From positions 15,312,687 to 15,376,686 of the forward strand of contig OZ026522.1 of NCBI GenBank assembly GCA_964019695.1: 64,000 nt of DNA, given 5' to 3'. Below are positions 22,341-34,102 of this stretch, piece by piece. Numbering within the stretch: position 1 is the stretch's first letter; the number at the start of each line of letters is the position of its first letter. The stretch comes from Loripinus fragilis. Its lineage: Eukaryota; Mollusca; Bivalvia; Lucinida; Lucinidae. The position numbers and the translations under genes were made by a program. Under the pieces are notes generated by a model. That model was not told the DNA's origin and did no database searches. It saw nothing but the letters and a program-made list of their open reading frames with translations.

Positions 22341-22379
22341 AAAACTTGGTGTAACTCGAATAGCTCTTTTTCACAGTGT

Positions 22380-23036
22380 AAAGCCCCAGTTACACTGTCA
22401 CGATTTTGGGCCACGGCAGAGCTACGACTCACCTCGATTTGTCAAATCAGAATGCATCGGCATGATTCTTAGTAGCGCCGTTGCGCCATCGTGATGCACC
22501 GGCGTGAATCGCAGTAGTTCCGTGGTGATTCTTGAAGAATCTTGGTGATTCGGGAACCTCGAGGACAACGCTACGACGAGTTTAAACCGTTTAAACTGGT
22601 CGGGGTGAATCGTGTTGGATTGTGGGCGTGGCCTAATTAAGTCGTAGCTCTACCGTAGCGGGATCGGGGTCATTCCTAGTGGCATCGTGGTAGTATTCGT
22701 CGTCATTCTTAGGCGTTCGGGGTTAATCGGGGTATCATCTGACAACACGATTCACTCCCGACTCATCCAGATTCATCCCGATTCACCAAGAATGCAGTAC
22801 GACTGTCCTACGGTTATGTCGTGACTCTGCCGTAGTAGCATCGTAGTAGCATCGTAGTAGCATCGTAGCAGCACCGTCATGAATCGTAGAGGCGTAGGAA
22901 CGTCGTGAGACATCGTAGGGATTTCTGAATTTTCTGTTTTGACCATCCCGATGTATCCCGATTTTACATCATAGGTCTCATCGGGACGAATCGTGATGAG
23001 TCGTAGCCAGAATCGGGAATGTGTAACTGGGGCTTA
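22380..23036. mobile_element. MITE with AAGCCCCAGTTACAC ends and GC-richer interior
   Basis: AAGCCCCAGTTACAC at the left and GTGTAACTGGGGCTT at the right are perfect 15-bp inverted ends. The interior is full of short variations of ATCGTG, GATTC and CATCGTAGTAG (three direct copies of CATCGTAGTAG near 22840-22870). No open reading frame is credible. Confidence 0.8.
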
Positions 23037-23884
23037 AAGCTTCGCAATTCTAGTCTGCACTTTTTTTCAATTTTCAGACGTTTGTGGAAGTATGAGAGTC
23101 ATACAGGTCAAGATAAACATAACAGCATACAAGTATAAGCTTTACAAAAAAGCTTGCCATCGTTCAGTACTTTAATTAAAGTAGTCTGTTGTCTACTGAC
23201 TGGAAGTACAGAAGCCATTTGAAAGCAGGTGATGGATTTATTGAATGACACGTCATTTAAAAGAGGCTAAGTCTGCAACAATGAACATTTTTCGAAATTT
23301 TTTAATTTCTTTTTAAATCATTTGTAAAAGTAGAATTAAGTTATGTTTTCACAATAAATCTGTTCACTATAGCTGAAAACTGCACGGAAAAGAGAATTAT
23401 CTTATAAAAACAGGTGTGTTGGTAATCATTTGCGTCCCTACAATAATTATACACTGTTAATTTTAACATAAATGCTGTTGTTTTGATACTGATAATTTGT
23501 TAAGATTAAGGAAATTGGTAAAATGTATACCTGAATTTGAGTTTTTTTACTATGTTCTTGAAAAATAGAAACATTAGTTCTAAAATTAAAAGATCAAAAG
23601 TTACAGACTATGCTGCTTTAATGTTGTAACACCATGAGACAATACATACAGGTAATATTCACAGAAAAGGTTTTCTCATGCTATACCGGTGCGACCTTTA
23701 GTCAATTATTTATGCCATCTTTCTTGAAAAATGGCAATAACTGTGAATATTTTCTTACCCATTAGTTTAACATTTGTTTTGGAAGCTTAAAAGATTCGTC
23801 TCGTTGCTAATACGCTTTTAGTATCAACACATATGATATGACGCTAAATTTTAATTATGCTCTCTTATCTGGAGGCTTGGTTTA
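23037..23884. other. No gene seen
   Basis: AT-rich unique-looking sequence without exon signals or element ends. Confidence 0.45.
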
Positions 23885-24104
23885 GTTAACCCATTTATGC
23901 CTAATAAAACTTCCCACCCTTATCAATTGGACGAATTCATTTCGAATTTAAGGGATGTTAGGTAGTAATTTAAAATTTCATTCAAATTTAATATACTAAA
24001 AGCAAACAATGGAAACCCTGATCAGACGCCGCATTCTGTGGCGTCTGATCTGGGTCTGCACTGTTTGTCTATGTCCAACAAAACGCTAGGCTTATATGGG
24101 CTAA
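23885..24104. mobile_element. MITE family C (copy 2)
   Basis: The ends are GTTAACCCATTTATGCCTAA and TAGGCTTATATGGGCTAA, inverted. The internal hairpin is GATCAGACGCCGC ... GGCGTCTGATC followed by a CACTGTTTG motif. It is related to 6137-6364. Confidence 0.8.
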
Positions 24105-24550
24105 GTGACATCACAAGCGAACGTCATAATTTTAGGGACTTCTCATTTCATACTAACACTAATTCAGTGGTATATGGTATGAACAGAATGTAAAAATACA
24201 TCCGTTTACTTGTGACAATTGTCCTTAGTATAGATTCCAAAGTCATATGATACAAAAAATATTTAAAAAGGAATACATGTTCGACAAATCTTCACGTTAG
24301 ACATTCTATGGAAGAGTTTCATGCCGTGCAGGCAAATATAAAAAAGCATAAATGAATAACAAAGCTGAAAACTCATCCCACGTAACACGCACAATACAAC
24401 AACTGGTGATCATAAGTTGAAAACCATTTAAATAGTAATACGAAACAAAAATGTTGCATAATTCTTAGGATAATGGAATTGAACCGTACCGCGTAAAAGC
24501 ATGCCTTCACACTGTTAAAAAATAAGTGAAAGGTTGCATCAAAAGGGGTG
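24105..24550. other. No gene seen
   Basis: AT-rich spacer before the minisatellite. Confidence 0.4.
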
Positions 24551-24554
24551 GCAG

Positions 24555-25200
24555 CGCAGCTACACCCCCTCAGCTACCACCCCCTCAGCTACCACCCCGT
24601 TTGCTACCACCCTCTCGGCTACCACCCTAACAGCTACCACCCCTTAAGCTACCACCCCTTAAGCTACCACCCCTCAGCTACCACCCCCTCAGCTACCATC
24701 CTTCAGCTAGCACCCCCTTTGCTACCACCTTCTCGGCTACCACCCCACAGCTACCACCCCTCAGCTACCACCCCTCAGCTACCACCCCCTAAGCTACCAC
24801 CCCTCAGTGACCACCCCCTCAGCTACCATCCCCTAAGCTACCACCCCTCAGCTACCACCCTCTCGGCTACCACCCCCTTTGCTACCACCCTCTCGGCTAC
24901 CACCCCACAGCTACCACCCCCTCAGCTACCACCCCCTCAGCTACCACCCCTCAGCTACAACGCTCTTTGCTACCACCCCCTCATCCCCTCACCCACTCAG
25001 CTACCACCCCCTTTGCTACCACCCTCAGCTACCACCCCTTCAGCTACCACCCCTCAGCTACCACCCCCTTTACTACTACCCTCTCGGCTACCACCCCCAC
25101 AGCTACCACCCCTCAGCTACCACCCCTTAGCTACCACCCCCTCAGCTACCACCCCATCAGCTACCATCCCTCAGCTTCCACCCCTCAGCTACCACCCATT
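24555..25200 (+). repeat. C-rich minisatellite, ~14-15 bp unit GCTACCACCCCCTCA
   Basis: More than 40 imperfect units are present, differing mainly in the number of Cs (ACCCC or ACCCCC) and in TCAG/TTTG/TCGG/TAAG substitutions. The plus strand has almost no G runs, so it is strongly strand-asymmetric. All three frames are open over long stretches because the unit lacks stops, giving YHPLS or ATTP peptides. I do not regard these as proteins. Confidence 0.92.
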
Positions 25201-26080
25201 TTGGTGTTAACTTACTTCTCTGCTTAAACAACCTGAGGTCAGCGTTTCTCGAGTGATAAAAGTTAATACATGTTTCTACCTGTTATTGTTGTAGTTATTC
25301 TCCGGATCAGGACAGTCAAACTGAACATAGATATTAAAGCAGGCGAAATTATACACTTAATTGAGTGACAGCTTAGCTGCTACCATATTTGTTTGTCAGT
25401 TACACCTATTTTGACAGTGTTGCATTGATGTGTTAAACAAGTGGATTTTCTATAGAAAATGCTGATCATAGTTCGTGGACGCACATGTCCCGAGTTTATA
25501 ATTTTTTTTTCATGCTCATTTCAGATGGGTTAGAAATTAATCCTGCTCATAAATGATAAAATGCCAACAAATTTTCTCACGACGTGGGTCAACTGTAAGG
25601 CTTAGTTTTTATCGGTTATTAGACAAACATGTTTATATTAATTTGTTAGGAGATGAACTAAATACATGTAAGCTCTAGCTTTCGTTCAAATCCTATTAAA
25701 ATATTATAATGTTTGTAGTTATTGTAATTGTATGTATATATATTAGAAATAAATATGTTTTCCGTCAACATGTGATCAAAAGTCAAAAACTAGTGTGCGA
25801 CCCACAGTGATATCTTTTGCAAAGCACTGGGGTGAAACTCCATAAACAGAACCGCCAGTTCTGTATATGGAGGCTGAAAATCGCCCAAAAACGTTTTCCA
25901 TTCAGTGCTTTATGGTGCCAAATACATGTAGCGATAAAAAAGAGAATGTAGAGCTCCACTTTGGTCTTTCAACTTCTTATCCCAGCTAATGCGAGCTGCA
26001 AATTATGCACAGTTTAATTTGAATCGTATTTGTCGTGAGGCTACCTCACGACAAAAAAGATTCAGACAAAACCTTGAAAT
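25201..26080. other. No gene seen
   Basis: Spacer between two minisatellites; a short inverted piece GTCGTGAGG-CTACC-TCACGAC lies near 26033-26052. Confidence 0.45.
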
Positions 26081-28160
26081 AAATAATCATGAGTGCCACG
26101 ATACATAGGGATACAATTAACAAATAATCATGAGTGCCACGATACATAGGGATACAATTAACAAATAATCATAAGTGTCACGATACATAGGGATACAATT
26201 AACAAATAATCATGAGTGCCACGATACATAGGAATACAATTAACAAATAATCATGAGTGCAACGATATATAGGGATACAATTAACAAATAACCATGAGTG
26301 TCACGATGAATAGGGATACAATTAACAAATAATCATGAGTGCCGCGATACATAGGGATACAATTAACAAATAATCATGAGTGCCACGATACATAGGGATA
26401 CAATTAACAAATAATCATGAGTGTCACGATACAAAGGGATACAATTAACAAATAATCATGAGAGTCCATGATAGACAGGCAAATGGTTAATAATAATCAT
26501 GAGCGCCCATAATATATAGGGAAATGAGTAACAAATAATCATGGGTGTCCATAATAGATAGGAAAATGGTTAACAAATAATCATGAGTGCCCATGATAGG
26601 AAGGGGAATGGTGAAAAAATAATCATAAATGCTCACGACAGAAAGGGAAATAATATTTAAATAATATTGAGTGCCCATTACAGATAGGGAAATTATAAAC
26701 AAATAATCATAAGTGGCCATTATAGATAGGAAAATTGTTAAAAAATAATCATAAGTGTCCATGATAGGTAGGGGAATGGTTAACAATTAATCATGAGTGT
26801 CCATGATAGATAGGGAAATGGTTAACAAATAATTATAAATGCTCATAACAGATAGGGAAACAATATATAAATAACATTGAGTGCCCATTACAGATAGGGA
26901 AAGAGTTAACAAATAATCATAAGTGGCCATTGTGGATAGGAAAATTGTTGAAAAATAATCATGAGTGTCCATGATGCATTAGAAAATGGTTATCAATTAA
27001 TCATGAGTGTACATGATAGATAGGTAAACTATAAACAAATAATCTTGAATGCCCTTGATAGATAGAGAAATTGTAAGCAAACAATAATGAGTGCCCATGA
27101 TAGATAAGGACATTGTAAACAAATAATATTGAGTGTTCATGCTAGATAAGGAAATGGTTCACAAATAATCATGAGTGTCTGTGATAGATAGGGAAATGAT
27201 TAACAAATTATAATAAATGCTCATGACAGATAGGGAAACAATATATAAATAATCTTGAGTTCCCTTTACAGATAGGGAAATTATAAACAAATAATCATAA
27301 GTGGCCATTATAGATAGGAAAATTGTTAAAAAATAATCATGAGTGTCCTTGATAGGTAGGGGAATGGTTAACAATTAATCATGAGTGTCCATGATAGATA
27401 GGTAAACTATAAACAAAAAATCTTGAGTGCCCTTGATAGATAGGGAAATTGTAAGCAAATAATAATTAGTGCCCATGATAGATAGAGACATTGAAAACAA
27501 ATAATCATAAGTGCCCGTGATAGATAGAGAAATTGTAAACAAATAATCATAAGTGCCCATGATAGATAGAGAAATTGTAAACAAATAATCATAAGTGCCC
27601 ATGATAGATAGAGAAATTGTAAACAAATAATCATAAGTGCCCATGATAGATAGAGAAATTGTAAACAAATAATCATAAGTACCCATGATAGATAGAGAAA
27701 TTGTAAACAAATAATCATAAGTGCCCATGATAGATAGAGAAATTGTAAACAAATAAGCATAAGTGCCCATAATAGATAGAGAAATTGTAAACAAATAATA
27801 TTGAGTGTCCATGATAGATAGAGAAATGGTTAACAAATAATCATAAGTGCCAATGATGGATAGAGAAATGGTTAACAAATAATCATAAGTGCCCATGATA
27901 GATAGGGAAATGGTTAACAGATAATCATAAGTGCCCGTGATAGATAGGGAAATGGTTAACAAATTATTACAAATGCTCATGACAGATAGGTAGACATTAA
28001 AAAAATCTTGAGTGCCCATTACAGATAGGGAAAGAGTTAACAAATACTCAAAAGTGGCCATTGTGGATCCGAAAATTGTTGAAAATAATCATGAGTGTCC
28101 ATGATAGATAGGAAAATGGTTAACAAATAATCATGTGTCAATGATATCTATCATGGACAA
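26081..28160. repeat. 2.1 kb minisatellite, unit 41 bp switching to 42 bp
   Basis: The left block (26081-26480) has a 41-bp unit with AATAATCATGAGTGCCACGA and ACATAGGGATACAATTAAC, about ten copies and highly homogeneous. From about 26480 the unit is 42 bp with AATAATCATAAGTGCCCATG and GATAGATAGAGAAATTGTAA; it is homogenised at 27500-27780 and degenerate elsewhere. Because 42 is divisible by three, two minus-strand frames stay open (up to 228 aa, 14-residue periodic). I consider these by-products. There are no unique spacers, so it is not CRISPR-like. Confidence 0.93.
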
Positions 28161-28970
28161 ATGCTTATTTGCAATCAGGGGCAGGGCTTGTTGGATCTCT
28201 GATTGTAATTCCGACCCCGAGGTTGAAATCCCCTTTACATTACACTGACAAATACATGACTAATACATGACTGACTAATAACGATTACAAAAATTGCGTA
28301 GTTTTTGGACAATTTAGTCACGTGATTGCTACAGTTGGTGCAGAATTTACCTGGCTCAACACATACCAGTCTGCATCAAGGCTACACTGTACTCTAGTCA
28401 CATGGAAATTCAGCTTAAAACTAATTCAGTGGTGTTGCTAAAGCATTTGTAAATAAATCTCAACATATATAATGCAATAGAAAGTTACTAAAACGTGTTA
28501 CTTTTCAGTTTCCAAAAATTACAGTTGTAATAAAAATATTATTGAGTTCAAAGATTTCTGACCACAGCTTGCATTTCATATATAAAGAATTATATCTTAC
28601 ACAGATTCTATGGTACAGCTTGCACAAAGTTAGTCTTATCTGGATTTCTGTCCGCCTCTGAGCATGCCTGCTGTATAGGATGATGGTCGCAACTGATGCA
28701 TGATCTAAATATACCTGTCACAGCTTTTGAGTGATTCTGTTACAACAGTTGCTTAATCCAGATACAACTAATTAAGGATCGCATACCAGAAATAAGGCTT
28801 TTTCATAGTCAAACACCGGGTAGGTGGCCTTCCTGAGCGTGGTTTTCAAACAAAAACTGTGTTAATTGTTATCACCAAAAACAACGTCTTCGATCGCAAG
28901 AATATTTATAAAACAGTTTTTACGTTCTGCATGCAGGGTCACCATTGTGACGCTCAAAAACGCTCTTTGG
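28161..28970. other. No gene; a possible hairpin-MITE trace at 28175-28240
   Basis: CAATCAGGGGCAGGG ... TCTCTGATTGT followed by TTCCGACCCCGAGG faintly resembles the hairpin variant near 30930. The rest is unassigned. Confidence 0.35.
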
Positions 28971-29200
28971 TTTAATATGGTCGTCGATGCGAGAAAACCT
29001 GTCTTCGGGGGTTTGCGAACAGCACAGGCGCAGACCAGACTGCACATCCACGCAGTCCAATCAGCGCCTTTGTTATTCGCATTTTGAAAAGTACCATATC
29101 TAAGCTTGCTACAAGCGAAATTTCAGTTTTCTAGCTAGTCTCTGTAGCTGAGGAGACTGGTTTTAGTATTCAGGTTTTGTCGCGATGAGGCCCAATTATA
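28971..29200. mobile_element. MITE family A (copy near 29 kb)
   Basis: TTAATATGGTCGTCGATGCG at the left and TCGCGATGAGGCCCAATTAT at the right are inverted. The core CGCAGACCAGACTGCACATC and the second-half block TAAGCTTGCTACAAGCG match 12163-12401. Confidence 0.8.
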
Positions 29201-29379
29201 TAAATCAGTGCATTCGCAATCACTGGTTACCTGGTGTGATTTAACCAGATTTTCAGTAGGTCCTTCAAGGTGGATGAGATGTGAGGAACTCAGACTTTTA
29301 TTTCAGACTTTTATTAAAAAAGATATTAATTTGACGGAGAACAGAGAAACAAGGCTGTATTATATGACTTTTTGGTTAC

Positions 29380-29470
29380 TGTAAAGGTGGCATCTCATGG
29401 ATACGTAATTAGGACTGGTCTACCTTAAAACAGGTAAAAGCTAAAAAAATGAGGCGTGGCTTTATTCAAA
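29380..29470 (+). repeat. Dispersed repeat pair with 53570-53665
   Basis: TAATTAGGACTGGTCTACC ... GGTAAAAGCT ... ATGAGGCGTGG matches 53570-53665 in the same orientation. Confidence 0.65.
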
Positions 29471-29899
29471 AGTAACTGTATTATCTTGCGCCATTACCTC
29501 AGTATAGATGCAGAACACATTATTTAGTCCTTTAAATGCCAGCAAAATAACTGAATCTGGAAATGTCTATTTAACACAAGCTTAGCGGCAAACATTGTGG
29601 ATCCAGATCAGACTGCACCTGTAGGAGCAGATTGATCTGGGTCCACACAGGTTTTTATGAGGCTTCAGATATTTTAGTGGACGACAAAAACATACATTTG
29701 TGATCATGCGCTTTAAGGGTGAATAAATGTGAGTTCAATGTGTAAACGTTTTGGATTTTCATGAAATGCACGCACAACAACTTATTAATTCTTCACCATA
29801 TTGTAAATAGAACCTGATTTCCATTGTTTAGCAGTTGAAATATCAAAGTTGCCGCCTTTACAGTAAGTGAAAGGTTTATTAATACAAACATATTTTCAT

Positions 29900-30415
29900 T
29901 CCTACCTCACACGAATATTAGATTCTTTTTTCTTGCTCACCACTGTTTTTTTAAATAAGCTTCCAGAAGTCCCTGAATACGCTAAGATACAACTGTACAT
30001 GATGGCGTCAATGAAACATAACAATGACGTCATTTGACGACAATTGTGTTGAGTTCCAAAACAGTCAATTTGTGTAGCCCTCACGCGACAGCCTGGGTAA
30101 GATAGCCTGGGTAAGATTATAAGAATCTATCCTGAGTGTGAGGGTAGGATAGGAAATTCTGTCCCGTGGATCACTGTTTGTCATCACGTGGCTTGCCGAG
30201 GGACAGATTTTTCTATCCTACCCTCATACGAATAATAGATTATTTTAAAATAAGTTTTTGGAAGTCCCTGAATACGCAAACATACAACTGTTTATGATGC
30301 CGTTACTGAAACATAGCAATGACGTCTCTTGACGACCATGTGCGTGAGTTCCAATACAGTCAATTTATGTAGCCCTCACGTGACAGCCTGGGTAAGATAG
30401 CCTGGGTACGATTAT
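29900..30415 (+). mobile_element. Apex-hairpin MITE, tandem copies H5a/H5b
   Basis: Two successive tails (AAGTCCCTGAATACGC ... GACGACAATTGTGTTGAGTT, then a second at 30265-30405), each ending AGCCTGGGTAAGATAGCCTG, bracket one hairpin (30135-30230). In that hairpin the right arm of the inner stem is missing: the left arm and apex GGCTTGCCGAG pass straight to GGACAGATTTTT. The deletion starts at the apex. Confidence 0.78.
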
Positions 30416-30440
30416 AACAACCCACCATGAGTGTCCATGT

Positions 30441-30850
30441 AGGATAAATAGAATCCATCATTGGTGTTCAGTGGGGACAGAAAAATCCCAACCTGAGGGC
30501 CCACCATTCCAGTGGGAAACGAGTCTTGCCGAAAATATGGATTCAGTCACTCGTTGTCCAACACAACAGGTTAAATATGTCAATCGCAATGCACTCAGCA
30601 CGTTCAAAGCATTGAATAAAGGTTGTAAGTAAAAATGCGCAGTTTTACTTTTAAACCATGTTGAAGGCCGACTTTAATCGCTGGAAATTCAACATTGAAT
30701 TGTTTCCTGACTGGCAACAATTCAACTTTCGTTTACGAAGGAATACGGTCATGCGCCAAAAATGTTATCCTACATTAGCAACCGGTCGCGTGTGGCTTAT
30801 CTCGTATTAGTTACGCTTATCTCACATGGGTAGCGATGTGGGACAGATTT
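30441..30850 (+). repeat. Truncated copy of the 0.73 kb tandem unit
   Basis: It begins like the units at 31781 and 32518 (AAATAGAATCCATCATTGG, then CCCAACCTGAGGGCCCACC) but jumps at the hairpin apex (CGAGTCTTGCCG) to ATGGATTCAGTCACTCGT. It has therefore lost the right arm and about 240 bp beyond. It then follows the unit to TAGCGATGTGGGACAGAT. Confidence 0.75.
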
Positions 30851-30894
30851 TTCCGACAGCGAGCTTACATTGGGATCACTCGATCTTGTATGCG

Positions 30895-31030
30895 TTGATA
30901 TGTGAGAAAGAGATATCACACCCGAGGGGTCGGAATTTGATCCAGGGACGAGGCTTGCCGAGTCCCTGGTTAAATTCCAACCCCGAGGGTGAGATTTCTC
31001 TATCCTACATGGACATGCTCATGATGGATT
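30895..31030. repeat. Hairpin variant with a different stem but the same apex
   Basis: The inner stem CCAGGGA / TCCCTGG encloses CGAGGCTTGCCGAG. Outside it CCGAGGG...GGAATTTGATC is opposed by AAATTCCAACCCCGAGG. It follows TATGTGAGAAAGAGATATC and precedes CCTACATGGACATGCTC. Confidence 0.7.
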
Positions 31031-31233
31031 GTTTTTCTCCCACTTTCGAAGGTTTTTTGTTGGAACATAAAAAACTAAAAAAAAATATGAAAATTTTAAC
31101 TTTTTTCTGGTTGGATTTAAAACATTTCTGAGTTTATGAGTGTTTTTATCGGGTATTTAAATGGGTGTAAACATAGTTTGCACCTTGTTATTGCCTAGAC
31201 CACGCGATTGGGGCTTTAGTTAAGTTGCAATTA

Positions 31234-31555
31234 GACGATAAAGGCAATGTGACGCTCATAGCATATTCTGCCAAGCAGGAATTTATTTTGCAAAAAATAA
31301 TTTCTTAGCACAAATTAAGATAGTACAAAATTTTCACTATTTTTGTAAGGTCCGCGCCTGTCGAATTTCCGTCAAAAATTCCATTTTCCAAAAATATCCT
31401 AAAATTTTGTAGAAACCTTTCCTTTGATGAGGTGAATAAAGAATTTACTCAAAAAATAGTTTCTAAGCACAATTTAAGATAGTACAAAATTTTCACTATT
31501 TTTGTGAGGTCCTCGCATGTCGAATTTCCGTCATGTCGAATTTGCCTTTATCGTC
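31234..31555. mobile_element. Small TIR element with internal 159-bp tandem duplication
   Basis: GACGATAAAGGCAA (31234-31247) and TTGCCTTTATCGTC (31542-31555) are perfect inverted ends. Inside, GATAGTACAAAATTTTCACT occurs twice, 159 bp apart, followed both times by TCGAATTTCCGTCA. Confidence 0.7.
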
Positions 31556-31780
31556 ACGCGGTGCACGTTCGGTGACGTCATTATTCAGTAGGTAACGCTT
31601 ACCATTGCGTGGTGCCTTAGAGTTACTAAAGTGCTATGTATTGACATTTTGATTATCGTTTTATGGAATAGAAGAATATTTTACTCTGCCTATGTAAGAA
31701 AGCAGTCACGTGGTCATGTAAGATAAAGATTTTTCTTACATGAGCTGACAGCCTTTCTTACATGGGCAAAGGTGGGAGAA

Positions 31781-33245
31781 AAATAGAATCCATCATTGGT
31801 GTTCAGTGGGGACAGAAAAATCCCAACCCGAGGGCCCACCGTTCCAGTGGGAAACGAGGCTTGCTGAGTTTCCCACTCAACGGTGGACCCGAGGGTTGGG
31901 ATTTTTCTGGAACCACTGAACACCAATGATCGATTCTTTTTCTCATATACCACGGCCGTACGGTACAGTACTGTGTAATATCTGTTGGTGACGTAACTGA
32001 GGTCGATGTTTACAGTCAATGACGCACGCTGTACAAATCAACTTGAAACAGCAAATAAACAGCGCATTAAACAATGAACAAATGGTTATTTCATCAAATT
32101 GGATTTACAAGAACTAGCTTATCAGCCACAGTAACTCGAGTAAGTAATTTTGTTGAGGAAAATGTGTGTGTGTGGTGTGTTTTTACATCGTCTAGGCTCC
32201 CCGTCCCGGTGGATTCAGTCACTCAATGCCCAACACAACAGGTTAAATATGCCAATCGCAATGCACTCAGCATGTTCTGAGCATTGAATAAAGGTTGTAA
32301 GTAAAAATACGCAGTTTTGCTTTTAAACCAAGTTGAAGGCCGACTTAAATCGCTGAAAATTCAACATAGAATTTTTTCCTGACTGACAACAATTCAACTT
32401 TCGTTTTCGAAGGAATACAGTCATGCGCCAAAAAATGTTATCTCACATTAGCAACCGGCGCGTGTGGCTTATCTCGTATTAGTTACGCTTATCTCACATG
32501 GGTAGCGATGTGGGACAAATAGAATCCATTGTGTTCAGTGGGGACAGAAAAATCCCAACCCGAGGGCCCACCGTTCCAGTGGGAAACGAGGCTTGCCGAG
32601 TTTCCCACTGAACGGTGGACCCGAGGGTTGGGATTTTTCTGGAACCACTGAACACCAATGATCGATTCTTTTTCTCATATACCACGACCGTACGGTACAG
32701 TACAGTGTTGTTGGTGACGTCACTGAGATCGATGTTTACAGTCAATGACGCGCGCTACATACAAATCAACTTGAAACAGCGAATAGACAGCTCATTAAAC
32801 AATGAACAAATGGTTATTTCATCAAAATGGATTTACAAGAACTAGCTTATCAGCCACAGTAACTCGAGTAAGTAATTTTGTTGAGGAAAATGTGTGTGTG
32901 TGGTGTGTTTTTACATCGTCAAGGCTCCCCGTCCGGTGGATTCAGTCACTCATTGCCCAACACAACAGGTTAAATATGCCAATCGCAATGCACTCAGCAT
33001 GTTCAGAGCTTTGAACACAGGTTGTAAGTAAAAATGCGCAGTTTTACTTTTAAACCAAGTTGAAGGCCGACTTAAATCGCTGAAAATTCAACATAGAATT
33101 TTTTCCTGACTGACAACAATTCAACTTTCGTTTTCGAAGGAATACAGTCATGCGCCAAAATGTTATCTCGCATTAGCAACCGGCCGCGTGTGGCTTATCT
33201 CGTATTAGTTACGCTTATCTCACATGGGTAGCGATGTGGGACAGA
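31781..33245 (+). repeat. Tandem duplication, two ~0.73 kb units each with a long hairpin
   Basis: Unit 1 (31781-about 32517) and unit 2 (32518-33245) are nearly identical. Each starts with the hairpin, continues through GATCGATGTTTACAGTCAAT, AATGAACAAATGGTTATTTC and GGTTAAATATGCCAATCGCA, and ends TCTCACATGGGTAGCGATG. The similarity implies a recent duplication. Peptides read from it (for example from the AACAAATGG start) have no recognisable domain. Confidence 0.88.
31784..31943. repeat. Long hairpin of tandem unit 1
   Basis: The stem runs from AGAATCCATCATTGGTGTTC on the left to CACCAATGATCGATTCT on the right and includes CCCAACCCGAGG, CCACCGTT and AGTGGGAAA pairings. The apex is CGAGGCTTGCTGAG. 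The partner hairpin in unit 2 spans about 32521-32669 with apex CGAGGCTTGCCGAG. Confidence 0.85.
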
Positions 33246-33346
33246 TTTTTCCGACAGCGAGTTTACATAGGGATCAATCGATCTCGTATGCGTTGGTATG
33301 TGAGAAAGATTTTTCCAACCCAGGGTAAAATCTCAGATGTCCTTAT

Positions 33347-33607
33347 CTGGGCCCAGAATTACAATGCCTCCTTAAAGTTAAAGAAGACTTAAGTTAAGTA
33401 TTGATATTTCAACATGCTATGTTAAATGATTTAGTAAATTGCCTGGATCGATGTGGTATTTGTGGTCAAAGATACATTGCGATCTTCAGAAAAAATGAAA
33501 CTATTTTGAATTTAACCATTTTTAACGTTATTTTTCGCATCCTGAAAAATCAATATTTAACTTAAGTCTTCCTTAACTCTAAGGGGGCATTGTAATTCCT
33601 GGCCCCA
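33347..33607. mobile_element. MITE with ~60-bp terminal inverted repeats
   Basis: The left end GGGCCCAGAATTACAATGCC...GAAGACTTAAGTTAA and its inverted partner TTAACTTAAGTCTTCC...GCATTGTAATTCCTGGCC frame about 130 bp of unique interior. It follows directly on CAGGGTAAAATCTCAGATG, the usual end of the apex-hairpin MITE. A half copy lies at 35415-35475. Confidence 0.85.
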
Positions 33608-34034
33608 GTGTGCAGTCTCAACTGATAGCTAGAGCTGATACCCATACTCTATATTTTGGAGCAGAAATAAGAAACATATCACAATATTTCATCTGTAAGT
33701 TTTCATTTTCACAGTGAGAAAGCAATTTATGCATGTTTTCATAATGATATTCTTTTTTATATGTATCTAGTGAGGCGAGAGATGTGACATTTGCTATTCG
33801 ATGTACCGGTAATCAACAATCATGAGTGAAACAAGTTTAAACCCAGAAAATGTAATTTGTTCGCCGATCCGCGCCATCAAATATCGGGTGAGAATCATGC
33901 GTGGATCCAGAGGGGGTGGGGGACAGGGGGTCCGGACACCTCCCACTAAAAAATCACAAAAAATTAGGGTCTCTTAGCAATACTTGTCCGGATTGCCTGA
34001 GAATCACAAAGCTACCATGCCAGCATTCAATGTT
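33608..34034. other. No gene; repeat debris
   Basis: The stretch GTGGATCCAGAGGGGGTGGG ... GGGGGTCCGGACACC (33901-33940) is a G-rich motif also seen in altered form near 59590. No exon is seen. Confidence 0.4.
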
Positions 34035-34102
34035 GGGCCACCATCGGCCCGCCTGCGAAACGCCATCACAATGGCGTTTCGCTGGCGGGCCGATGATGGC
34101 CC
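34035..34102. repeat. Strong hairpin CCATCGGCCCGCCTGCGAAA
   Basis: About 32 bp on each side pair (GGGCCACCATCGGCCCGCC against GGCGGGCCGATGATGGCCC) around CACA. A diverged version occurs at 39680-39760 (GAGCCACCATCAGCG ... TGGTGGGCTAATAGTGGC), so this is a family. Confidence 0.75.

Noticed and set aside
24548..25210. 220-aa proline/histidine-rich open frame
   Set aside because: It is the translation of a 15-bp C-rich minisatellite. All three frames are open and the unit carries frequent indels, so there is no coding constraint.
27375..28061. 228-aa minus-strand frame with 14-residue repeats
   Set aside because: The 42-bp repeat length keeps the frame open by arithmetic. A second frame in the same array is equally open, and no signal or domain is present.
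26081..28160. CRISPR-like array
   Set aside because: Repeats are contiguous without unique spacers, and the context is eukaryotic.
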